Part shown: piece by piece, positions 11,653 to 20,259 of the stretch
Position numbering within the stretch: the stretch's first letter is position 1
Layout: the number at the start of each line of letters is the position of its first letter
Source of the DNA: Isoetes taiwanensis
Lineage: Eukaryota > Streptophyta > Lycopodiopsida > Isoetales > Isoetaceae
Assembly (NCBI GenBank): GCA_021234155.1
Contig: JAJEKV010000005.1
Span: forward strand, 29,493,350 to 29,557,349
Length of the DNA: 64,000 nt
Direction of reading: 5' to 3'
Translations under genes and position numbers: made by a program
Notes under the pieces: generated by a model
What the model was told of the DNA's origin: nothing
The model's database searches: none
The model's input: only the letters and a program-made list of their open reading frames with translations

Positions 11653-12017
11653 GTGAGGGCAACAACACTGGTCCAAAGGTTCAAACTGCGAATCCGGCCG
11701 GGGCAGCGGCTTCGTCTATTCAATCCGCTACTTTGCAAATCAATCGCATATCTTGTGTCTTCACGTCTGCTACTTAGCTATTTAATTTACCGTTTTCTCT
11801 CTTCTTTGTGGATTCACAGACTTGGAAAGTATGCAATATCATAGTTGGGTCGCTGCTATTTCCGGTGGTGCATTCTCAGGCATCCACGTTGCCCATGCCG
11901 ATTTCAAGGAATCCTATTTCCATTCTTCATGCTTCAAAGACCACGCTGCGGTAAGAAATCCGCGATAAATTTTGATCATAGTGCTTAGGATCTTGCGCTC
12001 CCCAAGCTGTGATATTG

Positions 12018-12115
12018 TAAGGGTAGCACAATTGGTCCTGGATTCCTGGTTTGCAGCTCCCGGCTATGCCGGTCGCTGCCAAACCGGGAATCCAGTCCCA
12101 ATTGTGCTACCCTTA
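12018..12115 (+). ncRNA. miRNA-precursor-like 98-nt hairpin
   Basis: An almost perfect inverted repeat has ~40-nt arms. It starts TAAGGGTAGCACAATTGG and ends CCAATTGTGCTACCCTTA. Comparing the left arm with the reverse complement of the right gives two adjacent mismatches, one G:U-type difference and a one-base bulge, around a loop of about 17 nt (CCCGGCTATGCCGG core). Length, pairing and small loop fit a plant pre-miRNA or a small MITE. I do not recognise a known miRNA sequence in it, and no flanking target duplication was evident. Confidence 0.5.
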
Positions 12116-12924
12116 TACGTCTTCAAAGCGATGCAAGCTTTTTGCTACTAGAAATCACTGTGTAGTTAAATACAAGCACATTTTTGTGCAAACATCAAGA
12201 GCTGAACCGTACCTTTTCCAACCGATTGAAGCATGAAAAATCATCGCTTCAAAAGTTTACAGGATTTGCAAGCGGACACAAGCGCTCCGGATTGGCGTCT
12301 TCAGAAAAAGGGCTTCAAAACGGTAAGCACCGCCATAGCCATTCCTCAGTCTCATTGTTTGAGCAAAAAAAAGGGTCATTCGGCAGCCATAGGATTAGGG
12401 ATGTCGATCTTTATCATATAGAGCAACTAGGCATGAATCAGCCTTCCGGGCCTTAATATCTAGTAATCTTGAAAGGGAGAAAACATGATACAAACGCGCA
12501 CTTTTTTGACCGCCGGAAGTGGTAATTCGTCCAAAATATCGAGCCATGGCTGCAAAGATGCAGCATGAATAAATCTTGGACAAATTCCAGCTCAAAGCAA
12601 AGATTTGCTTTGTGAAGATGAATGTTCTGAAGGCAAAGCGGATGATTCGGGGAGAAGAAAGGCACATTTTAATAGGGTCAGTATATGCTTGCAGAAGTGC
12701 AGTTTCGTTGTTTGATCCGCAAAGGAGGGCTAATTGGCATGTTGGATGTCTAAAGAAGGAACTCAATATTTAGGGCAAAACCGAACATGGATTCAAGCTC
12801 GAAAGACAAGATGATAATACTCACGGATGAAATTGAAGGAATTTCGACAGTGATTGCGAGATGAGTAAACGAAGAATTTCTATGTTGCCCGGCGTCCGGG
12901 CGGGTCCCGTCGATGCTCTGGCGT

Positions 12925-13158
12925 GGGTTCGCCTAGCGAACCTTGTAGGGTCGGCCGGTCCCACGCGACTTGACGCCGACGCCCGATCCTCGTCACCGAC
13001 ACTTACAGCGGTTTGGGTTCGCCTAGCGAACCGGCGGCAAGAATACCCGCGGAGGCGATTGCGCCATGAAGCGTCATCATGCCATGTCCCGATGGGTTCG
13101 CCTTCATGGCGAATCCGGTGGTTCGCTGGCGAATTTCGGGGTTCGCCCAAGGAACCCG
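12925..13158. repeat. Hairpin-motif cluster B (GGTTCGC..GCGAACC)
   Basis: Five more copies or close variants occur at about 12925-12942, 13015-13032, 13094-13115, 13119-13136 and 13138-13158 (GGGTTCGCCTAGCGAACC and variants). The cluster is GC-rich and ends where the 3' part of peroxidase PRX2 should continue, so its arrival may have truncated that gene. Confidence 0.7.
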
Positions 13159-13575
13159 GGCTTGGCATGTTGACTCAATTTCGGAGCCAATAAAGGCGAA
13201 AAGAATTAGGGGAGCAAAATTAAGAGGGACAAGGTTGTTAGTGTTTGTGCAGGGCAATCAGATTCCCGGGGATTGGCCAAAAAACAAGGCCGGGCTTTGA
13301 TCCGCCGGCCCGATCCAATGAAGTTGTAGAGGCGCCGCGTTGAGCGAAGAGCGGTCGCGAAAAGCCAATGGTATGTGCCCTGATAGTGCAATGAGGTCCT
13401 GAATGTTTAGGCCTTTGGATTGGAAACTTGACACTAGAGAATATTGTGACCTTGGAGATGGTATGTTTACGTTTCTTCGCATCCCCTCGCTTGTCGCTCG
13501 TTGTCCTTCCGACCCAATGGAAGTGCCCATGAAGTTCCTCCAATCTGCATTGTCCAACCAATGGCTCGACTTAAT

Positions 13576-13611
13576 TTGAATTGAATTGAATTGAATTGAC
13601 TTGACTTGAAT
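13576..13611. repeat. (GAATT)n microsatellite in PRX2 intron 2
   Basis: TTGAATTGAATTGAATTGAA-type repeats continue into TTGACTTGACTTGAATTTC. The tract lies inside the ~136-bp intron between PRX2 exons 2 and 3. Confidence 0.75.
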
Positions 13612-13913
13612 TTCAGCCTCTACTATGAAATAAACTAAATTGATTTGAGTTTTCGCGGCGTCGCATAAATATGCTACTTACCGGTAGATCTTTGCTGTCG
13701 TGCCGACATTTCGATGCATCCGCACATGACACCACACCAAGACGGGCAACTTCTAGTTGCCTCTTCCTCCATCTATAACCCGAATCCTCGCATTTAATTG
13801 GCATTTGGAAATGCATTCTTTTCCCTGTTATGGTGGGACGAATCATCAAGAAGAATAGAGCCATCACATCGCAGAAGCAACACATATGTTCAACATGGTT
13901 CCATATCCAACAT

Positions 13914-14041
13914 GCATAACCGAACTAAACTAAACTGAATTGAATTGAGTTGAATTGACTAAGTAAGTTATATTCAACATGCATAACCTGAACTAAATTG
14001 AATTGAATTGAGTTGAATTGACTAAGTAAGTTATATTGCTT
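13914..14041. repeat. Tandem ~67-bp duplication with GAATT repeats in PRX2 intron 1
   Basis: Two adjacent units share CATAACC(T)GAACTAAA, several GAATT repeats, GAGTTGAATTGACTAAG and TAAGTTATATT. They fill most of PRX2 intron 1. The duplicated block explains most of the intron length. Confidence 0.75.
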
Positions 14042-14230
14042 CATTACATTGACAAAGCAATGCGTGGAAATATAATCCGGCCCGGGGAGGCCGCCATTCG
14101 ATCTCTCGACAAACACCGCATTGGACACCACTCTTCTTACTATGAACCTAGCTTGAGGGCAGTCTGATCATAGAAAGATCGGCTTAGTCGACCCCTGCTG
14201 GCGTGTTCAAAGCAGCATTGCGAACAGGGG

Positions 14231-14817
14231 ATAATTACATAAGGCGTTTGTAAAAATACCCATTCTTTAATTCGAATCGGAAGGAATGAAAAGAAATTTA
14301 CACTCTGCACTCGCTACGATCCGATCTTGAAGGCTTAGAAATGTCTTGATCAAGAGTAGCATTGCGACAGAAGCCAATTTATACAATTGCCAAGGCATGA
14401 AGCTTAAATCGAGGCGTGGACTTGCAAGTCCGGTAGACTTGCAAGTCCGAGGTAGTTTGCATATAATTTATTACCCGGTCGGTGCATTCATCTCTCATGG
14501 CGTTAGACTCGACGATGGTGTCTCTTGTGTCATTGTAATCCATGTGCTTGTTATCATTTTGTGGGCCACATCTTACAAAAAAAAGTGACAAAGTACAACA
14601 ATTGAAACAAAGTTATTTGAAGACTCAACATCTCCTCCCTTGCTTTTGCTTTTCTTTATAATGTATTTAATTAATTATAAGAAACAAGATAGAATAAACA
14701 AGGTGTTGTGCACAACAGAGGTTTGCGCTTCTAGTGGCACTGAGATGTCTTTGCACGTTGACTTTTGGCTTCTCGTTGTTTTTGTTGTTTTCTTTTTGTA
14801 GTGGTTTTATGTGGAAA
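14231..14817. other. PRX2 upstream flank, no gene seen
   Basis: This is the expected promoter side of the - strand PRX2. Short open frames exist on both strands without recognisable domains. A small direct repeat with CGGTAGACTTGCAAGTCCG (itself containing the palindrome ACTTGCAAGT) lies near 14430. Confidence 0.3.
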
Positions 14818-15029
14818 TGAGCTGCAATAGACATGGGACGTGGACGCACAAATGACGTGCTAGCTATACTCGCCACCCAACCACGAGCTCAGCACAGATA
14901 CTGCATGCCCTATGAGCTCTCCCCCGAGCCTCTTTATAGCTAGCAAACCCTCTATGGATGCATGTAACCCCTCTATGGATGCATGCAACCCCTCTATGGA
15001 TGTCCACGTCCCATGTCTATTGCATGAGC
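14818..15029. mobile_element. 202-bp TG...CA element with 23-bp terminal inverted repeats
   Basis: Perfect 23-bp inverted repeats occupy 14823-14845 and 15002-15024. The left begins TGCAATAGACATGGGACG and the right is its exact complement. They are flanked by the direct repeat TGAGC (14818-14822 and 15025-15029). TG...CA ends with a 5-bp target duplication suggest a solo LTR of a tiny (TRIM/SMART-like) retrotransposon, while the long inverted ends suggest a MITE. Inside is a 22-bp tandem repeat (CCCTCTATGGATGCATG, three copies at 14948-15003) and a TATA-like TTTATAG. Confidence 0.65.
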
Positions 15030-15164
15030 GGACTTCCTTTCGGGATTTTGGAGGGTTATGTTCTACCATGTATAAGTTATTCAATGTCCATGCTTTGCAA
15101 GCGAAACCGGGACAAGGTGGTTGCAATTGTCAATCCTGGCTGTCAAACATCCTCTGTCACGTAC

Positions 15165-15270
15165 CTTAGCAACTTCTTCTGAAGTGGGCCAAATCTCTTT
15201 AAACAAGCACAGGCATGCCAGCCATCCTTTGCTGGTGCCTATTAGTCTCCTTTCCAAAGTCAATGTTCAC
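15165..15270 (-). other. Possible orphan exon, unrecognised
   Basis: On the - strand an open segment is bounded by an AG acceptor (GGCAG before 15270) and a GTACGT donor after 15165. One frame reads ERRLIGTSKGWLACLCLF and continues KEIWPTSEEVAK. It has a protein-like composition, but I do not recognise a family and no partner exons were found nearby, so this may be chance. Confidence 0.22.
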
Positions 15271-16096
15271 CTGCCATATCATACAAGTCAACTCAATATG
15301 CATGCAAACAGTTTCTAACCTTAAAACCTGAGACAGAAATGTGACACAAAAACTACATTATATGGAAATAAAAGATAAAGATAGGAAAAGGGCATGCAAA
15401 TGTAAATCATGCAAGCACATTGATGAACTACAGCCAAGCAAACAATTACCGTTCCAGCTAGAGCGTAAGCCACAACTAGTGCAAGATAGTGTGCTCAGCT
15501 TAGAGGATGAACACGGCCCTCAATGTTTCTGTTTCCTGCCAAGACAGCAGCGACCACTAAATCTCTACATTCATGAAAACATATTTACATGGTTAGACAA
15601 TACATGTTGGAAATATAACTACAGGGTAATGACATTCTGAATGGAGAAGACATGGAGCTTTTTAGATGAGTGCAAAGTAATCAGCATTGCCCGCAATTGT
15701 TGTAGCAACTGATTTTCGTAGTCCACCAGAGTTTCCAATGCATGTTGCGCAACCATAAAATAGGTAATGAATTATGCACCTCTGATTAAGATGCTTGGTG
15801 ACAACTCTGATCCTGGATCAGGACCTGTCTTTATCCAGGCTTAACCTGGAAATCATTAGCCGTTAGTCACAAAGTCCAGCAAATAGCAGCTTACTTCCTT
15901 CTTAAGGAAAAGGCTCGAACCATAATGCCCAATTCTGCAGTCCGGCTACCTGAAACCTGTACATGTAACTCAAAGCAATCCGATCATGCAGCCGTTGAAT
16001 GCAAGGACACGTAGTCTGAGCAACCACAATTGGACCATCGAATTTCGATCAAATTATATGCGTCCCACAATTTGGTTAGACTCCCAAGAATAGAAA
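15271..16096. other. Intergenic, nothing recognised
   Basis: No gene, RNA or repeat was identified. A small imperfect palindrome (CAGGACCTG...CCAGGCTTAACCTGG) lies near 15815-15850. Confidence 0.3.
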
Positions 16097-16187
16097 CCTC
16101 CCCAATTTTCCTATATGGTATGGAAACCTCCCCAGCTTTCCATGGAAGCTTGGGAGGTTTTCAACAGGAAAATTGGGGCAGGTTTCC
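16097..16187. repeat. Hairpin of the GGAAACCTCCCC family
   Basis: GAAACCTCCCCAATTTTCCT at 16097-16116 is mirrored by AGGAAAATTGGGGCAGGTTT near 16166-16186. An inner palindrome centred on CCATGG (~16119-16160) has arms AACCTCCCCAGCTTTCC and its near complement. It is the first, isolated member of the motif family that forms the array at 18.2 kb, about 0.6 kb upstream of the copper transporter start. Confidence 0.7.
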
Positions 16188-16748
16188 ACTTTAAATCAGA
16201 ATTTTTTGAGCGGAGAGATCCCCTCCTTATAAATGCAAAAGATTTAATATCGACGGCAAAATTAGATTGCCCCTTTCAAATTTCGTATAGGAATTTTTAC
16301 TTGGAGCTTTTCAAAAGTTCATTTTCTATAAGCTGCTCTTGATGCAAAGCGTATTCTTGATTATGAGGACTGAAAACTGGAGTAAGCAAATCGGTTTTTG
16401 GAGTTTTGCATGTTTTGCTCTTTGGACTACAATCTTGCAGAATGCGTCTTGCATTTTTATATGCCTAGACTCATCGCCAAAGGCGTCTATCCCTTCAAAA
16501 GCAAGTTTTTCCTTCAAAAGCAAGTTTTTTCTTCGCATTCATACTTTGGCTGGTCGGTTTTTTCTGTTTTATATCACACCGCTTCTGATTTCAATCCGAA
16601 AATTCTGTCTTGTGTCTGTCGTTGAGATAGAAGCCGTTGAAAGGGGCATTGAAATGTTCCTGCCCCTTTGTAGAAAAGCTCCCAGGTTCAGGTTTTTGCA
16701 AGCCAAGAAATTCCCATGAACCAGTGAATTCAGAAAAAAGGATCCTAC

Positions 16749-17139
16749 ATGGGTACGCAGACGATGGAGATGCAGATGAGCTTTTATTGGGGCGAGAAGG
16801 TAACGATTCTGTTCGACAAATGGACGACACATTCAAATCCAAAGTACGGCAGGGCTATGGTGGGATTATTCATAGCAGTTGTATTGTCGGGGCTTTTGGG
16901 CATGGCTCAGGACTTGGGCGATCCGAAAAGGTGCAAAAAATAAGCTTTTTGGAATTCTAGAAGGCCTCTTTTTTTGCCTGCAGGTAGCCTAGAGTTACCT
17001 CCTTATGCTCGTTGTTATGAGCTTCAACGGTGGTGCCTTTGTAGCTGTGGTTTTAGGTTCTACCATTGGCTACTTGCTTTTCTGCAGAGGCAAAAGCTCT
17101 ACTTCCCTCTTGATTCATCATGTCCCTTGTTTCCCTTGA
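16749..17139 (+). CDS. COPT/CTR-type copper transporter (COPT5-like), possibly broken
   Basis: This locus resembles the CTR/COPT high-affinity Cu(I) transporters, small trimeric membrane proteins with three helices. The ATG at 16749 is followed by a Met-rich start with MEMQM, then SFYWGEKVTILFDKW, matching the FYWG...LFD.W block before helix 1. Helix 1 is AMVGLFIAVVLSGLLGM. A second segment (16993-17139) in the same phase encodes YLLMLVVMSFNGGAFVAVV and then LGSTIGYLLF, with the MxxxM motif (MLVVM) of helix 2 and GxxxG (GSTIG) of helix 3 that pack the pore. It ends in a stop at 17137. COPT5 from angiosperms has the same FYWG and GYLLML.(A)MSFNGG signatures. The ~60-bp stretch between the segments has stop codons, is too short for a typical plant intron, and no donor/acceptor pair gave a continuous frame. 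So the gene is either damaged or mis-assembled. The cytosolic loop is nearly absent. Confidence 0.75.
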
Positions 17140-17846
17140 TAGCCAACTTTGGCATGCTTGTTCTGGTGTCAAGTTCCAGTTTTTAGCTATTTCTTTAGTA
17201 ATAATTCAACCTCAGCAAAACCCTTGGAGATTGTAAATCTAGCATGTATCTTCCTTATGATGCCTCCATGGGGATTGCTTCAGAGGATTTCTTCTGTTCA
17301 ATGTTTAACTATGATTGTTTATCTATTATAGAGCATTGTTGCAAATATGTAGGTATGCACCTACTATATGAATTCAAGAATGGCAAGAGATCACTATAGC
17401 TCCAATGTCCATAGAAGCAAGGTGATTAACCTCTTCAAGGGCACTTTTTCTAAAATGTACCATTTAAGCTTACAATATCATGTACAACTCCACGAGCTCT
17501 TGGTTACAGGTTTTGATTTGTACAGATCCCAAGGAAAGGATGCATGTTATATCTGTTGACTTCAAAATAATAAAGAGAGCAACTTAGAACGTCTGTGAAT
17601 TAATTTTCCAAAGAACTTTGCAGAGCTTGTTGCATGAAGTTTCTCTAAAACAATGGCTTCAGAAGAAATTTATTACAGATATGAGGGATTAGAGTTTATT
17701 CACTAGAGCATTGACTGGCCGACTGTCAATATCATAATCATACATTTGTTAACTTGTCAAACTTGTCATACATTTGACTGGCGATCATAACTTTTCATGG
17801 TTTGGAAATTGGACGCGCGCACTAGATCCACCATGTCACGAAACGT
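17140..17846. other. COPT 3' flank and intergenic
   Basis: AT-rich sequence with no recognised gene. It probably includes the 3' untranslated region of the copper transporter. Confidence 0.3.
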
Positions 17847-17990
17847 CCTTGTTGAACCTACTGGGGTTTCGACCATAAGAAAATGGGAGGGACCTTGTTG
17901 AATCTATGGGGCTTCATTCTTGTTGAACCTACTGGGGTTTCGACCATAAGAAAATGAGAGGGACCTTGTTGAACCTATGGGGCTTCATTC
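17847..17990. repeat. Two-copy ~72-bp tandem duplication
   Basis: Two adjacent units contain TTGTTGAACCTACTGGGG, TTTCGACCATAAGAAAATG, AGAGGGACCTTGTTGAA and CTATGGGGCTTCATTC, with few differences. Inside each unit TTGTTGAA.CTA.TGGGG itself occurs twice. Confidence 0.8.
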
Positions 17991-18027
17991 AACCATAGGA
18001 AAATCAAGGTTGATTATAAATATTCTA

Positions 18028-18074
18028 TGGAAACCTCCTCTAGTTTCCTCGGAAAATTGGGGAGGTTTCCATTA
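18028..18074. repeat. Isolated GGAAACCTCC hairpin
   Basis: CTATGGAAACCTCCTCTAG is followed by AAAATTGGGGAGGTTTCCAT, forming a ~45-nt imperfect hairpin of the same family as the array 150 bp downstream. Confidence 0.65.
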
Positions 18075-18209
18075 AAATATTTAAAAAAATAAAGGGCCGT
18101 AATTAATAAAGGCGGGTGTAATTAATAAGGGCATGGTTACACAACCACTGAGGTGGCTATTAAAGAAGCACGTGGATCAATGCAGATCGTGGAGGGCATT
18201 TTTTACTAA

Positions 18210-18515
18210 TTTCTATGGGAAACCTCCCCAATTTTTCGTGGAAACCTCCCCTGTTTTTGTATATGGAAACCTCCCCTGGTTTTCCTGGAAAGTTGGGGAG
18301 GTTTCCAGCAAAAGGTGGGGAGGTTTCCATGGAAACCTCCCCTATTTTCCAAAATGGAAACCTCCCCAGGTTTGCCTGGAAAGTTGGGGAGGTTTTCAGG
18401 GAAAGGTGGGGAGGTTTCTAGGAAAACGAGGGAAGTTTCCAGGGAAAGTTGGGGAGGTTTCCACTGAAAGTGGGGGAGGTTTCCATGGAGAATTGGGGAG
18501 GTTTCCATTGAAGTG
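18210..18515. repeat. Bidirectional array of GGAAACCTCCCC motifs
   Basis: About 13 copies of a 12-bp core are packed into 300 bp. Five are in the GGAAACCTCCCC orientation (near 18219, 18240, 18265, 18330, 18356). Eight are reversed, GGGGAGGTTTCC or variants (near 18295, 18315, 18386, 18408, 18430, 18451, 18474, 18495). Spacing is 20-25 bp, with TTTTCC.GGAAA linkers. Opposed copies allow long hairpins, for example across CCATGG near 18327. Both strands stay open for 70-100 codons as repetitive GGF/GNLP peptides, which I regard as a by-product of the repeat. Confidence 0.8.
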
Positions 18516-18650
18516 GGCAATTTGGATTAGACAGAAAAAAATTACAACTATTTTAAGTTCTTTCAAAAGTTTAATCTAAAAATTGAAGGGCACTAAGGAT
18601 GACATATATGCATGTAGACCTAATCACTAAGAAGCTTGGTAAAAGAACCT

Positions 18651-18800
18651 CATCATAATAATAATATGACAATTTAATATAACTATGATAATATAATATA
18701 ATAATTTAACTATGATCATCATAATAATTATATGACAATATAATATAATAATTTAACTATGATCATCATAATAATAATATGACAAAACAATCATATAACA
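18651..18800. repeat. AT-rich tandem repeat (~60-bp unit)
   Basis: Repeated blocks of CATCATAATAAT, ATATGACAATATAATATAA and TAATTTAACTATGAT occur two to three times. It is a simple AT minisatellite. Confidence 0.75.
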
Positions 18801-18839
18801 ATTATTAGGATATACAATGGTTATGTAATGGATGAAGGC

Positions 18840-19010
18840 CTCCAGGAATCGAACCTGGGTTTCTCCAAGGCCCATTAAAAAAAATATGCATGCCTATGGC
18901 CCATTAAAAAAAATATGCATGCCTATGGTGCATGTTGTCTCGAACCTGGGTTACTCTAAAGGCCCATTAAAGAAATATGCATGCCTATGGTGCATGTTGC
19001 CTTTAACGTG
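18840..19010 (-). repeat. tRNA T-arm remnant and ~30-bp tandem repeat
   Basis: On the - strand 18842-18858 reads CCAGGTTCGATTCCTGG, a perfect tRNA T-arm (5-bp stem, TTCGATT loop). The rest of a cloverleaf is absent, so this is a tRNA-derived remnant rather than a tRNA gene. Three copies of GGCCCATTAAA(A)nATATGCATGCCTAT follow, with a second partial CGAACCTGGGTTACTC at 18931. Confidence 0.6.
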
Positions 19011-19070
19011 CCTGCTACAATATTATCCAGCAATACACAGACATGTAATGGTAGATATGATATGATAGTT

Positions 19071-19388
19071 ACAATTCTCAAACTCAAATTTGTCTTATGA
19101 AATCCATAATATGCATACAAGTCTATTTTCTGGACAAACCACGTAATATATGAGTAGAAGCTTGTTACTTACGGAAAGCATAGAATACAAGCCATAGAAT
19201 CGGCAAACTTCAGCATTTACAATTCTCAAAATCAAGTTCGTCTTATCAAATCCATGATATGTCTATAAGCCTGTTTTCTGGACAACGCAAAGAATATATC
19301 CCAATATATGAGTGAGCATGAGTACAAGCTTGTTATTTACAAAAAACACATAATACAAGCCATAGAATCAAGCAAACTTCAGCATCTG
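19071..19388. repeat. Tandem duplication of a ~150-165-bp unit
   Basis: Units starting at 19071 and 19219 share ACAATTCTCAAA, TTCGTCTTAT.AAATCCAT, TTTTCTGGACAA, ATATATGAGT, AAGCTTGTTA and CAAGCCATAGAATC, ending in CAAACTTCAGCAT. The second copy carries a ~15-bp insertion. Confidence 0.8.
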
Positions 19389-20009
19389 CTACTAGTGGTT
19401 ATATAATTTGAATAGTCTGCATATCAAAAACATTAAGCTGTGTGTGATAAAGCAAGGTTTGTATCTGTCGTAGATGTTTCTCCTCCCACTATATACCTCT
19501 ACAATATTCTTTGTTTCCAATGCAGGTTGAGGCAATGCCTTTACCTGCAAAAATCACATTCTAAACAAAGAAAACCAATTACTTACTTGTGCCAGTGTTA
19601 CCTCAGTCTGCCCTTTTCCGTCAATTTTACTGATCACTACAATTGCTGCCATGAACCGTAAAATACAAGCATGTGTTCATGCCAGTTTCGTCCTTTGACA
19701 ATATTGAGCTGTTACGTTTGCCCTAACCAATTCGAAATGGGCTGCCTTTACAAGTTTCGGAGATGTGGCTCCATCATAAATTATAAACAGGACACAAACA
19801 TCATCATCCTGCATAAAAGTATAGCTAGATGCATTCAAACTAAGAAACGACGCATTCCAAAACAATACCTGTGCCTGATTTGTACCAGCTTTTCTCTGGA
19901 GGTAAAGGAAGCCAGCCTGCCAACCAAGATGTCCGGATTAGGGCATCCACCTACAGCCCACAAAATCCCATGCTTAGAATCCACAAAATCTTCACGCCGC
20001 CTCAATCTT

Positions 20010-20241
20010 TTTATGTAAATAGAAGGGCAGACATAAGGTTGGAGATGCTGGCACAGGCAGAAGGTTGGGCAGTGGTAGAATATGGCATAAACTGCTTCTT
20101 GCTTGTGGATCGTCTGTTTCTGGCCTGCTGCCTGCTAGCAAATCCGGAACCCTAATCGTGGAATCCTTTTGTACATCATTTCCTTCTAGAACCACTATTG
20201 CCATGGTTCTATTGCCAATATTGAAACCTAATATGCGGTCA
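20010..20241 (-). other. Possible exon-like open segment, unrecognised
   Basis: On the - strand an open stretch begins after ATTTTTAG (acceptor-like, 20242) and reads DRILGFNIGNRTMAIVVLEG, then NDVQKDSTIRVPDLLAG and onward with no stop for about 75 codons. It has protein-like character but matches no family I can name. No partner exon is established, so it is kept only as a candidate. Confidence 0.22.
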
Positions 20242-20259
20242 CTAAAAATAATATGCAAA

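Larger units (their letters stand above)
13190..14230 (-). pseudogene. Class III peroxidase PRX2, three-exon pseudogene
   Basis: Read on the - strand, this locus holds a frameshifted but ordered peroxidase. Exon 1 (~14230-14048) carries LSRSFYDQT, VVSNAV and, after one extra base, HDCFVN followed by a GTAATG donor. Exon 2 (~13885-13681) carries SILLDDS, EKNAFPNAN, a broken RGF.VID, then QLEVARLGVVSCAD, ending at a GTAAGT donor. Exon 3 starts after ATGCAG (13544) with IGGTSWALPLGRKD, NIPSPRS, SSFQSKGLNIQDLIALSG, then in a shifted frame AHTIGF, RLYNF and NTNNLVPLNF. It stops near 13190, before the FDN and C-terminal motifs, at hairpin cluster B. At least five shifts are needed to follow it. Splice sites match those of PRX3, so the two share ancestry. 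It is non-functional as written. Confidence 0.82.

Noticed and set aside
12395-12766. 123-codon - strand open frame
   Set aside because: No domain or signal recognised and overlapping frames of equal quality on the + strand; probably chance.
11385-13158. CRISPR-like array reading of the hairpin motif clusters
   Set aside because: The host is clearly plant nuclear DNA, spacers are irregular (20-100 bp) and no cas genes exist.
13613-13885. Possible WRKY-like domain (GYRWRK on the - strand)
   Set aside because: The match is a frame-shifted reading of the peroxidase RGF.VID region; no zinc-finger residues follow.
18206-18579. Overlapping open frames on both strands (70-148 codons) in the GGAAACCTCCCC array
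   Set aside because: The peptides are low-complexity GGF/GNLP/KPP repeats produced by a 12-bp motif in all frames; no start context or domain supports coding.
18842-18915. tRNA gene suggested by a perfect T-arm
   Set aside because: No acceptor, D- or anticodon stem can be formed with neighbouring sequence; treated as a tRNA-derived remnant.
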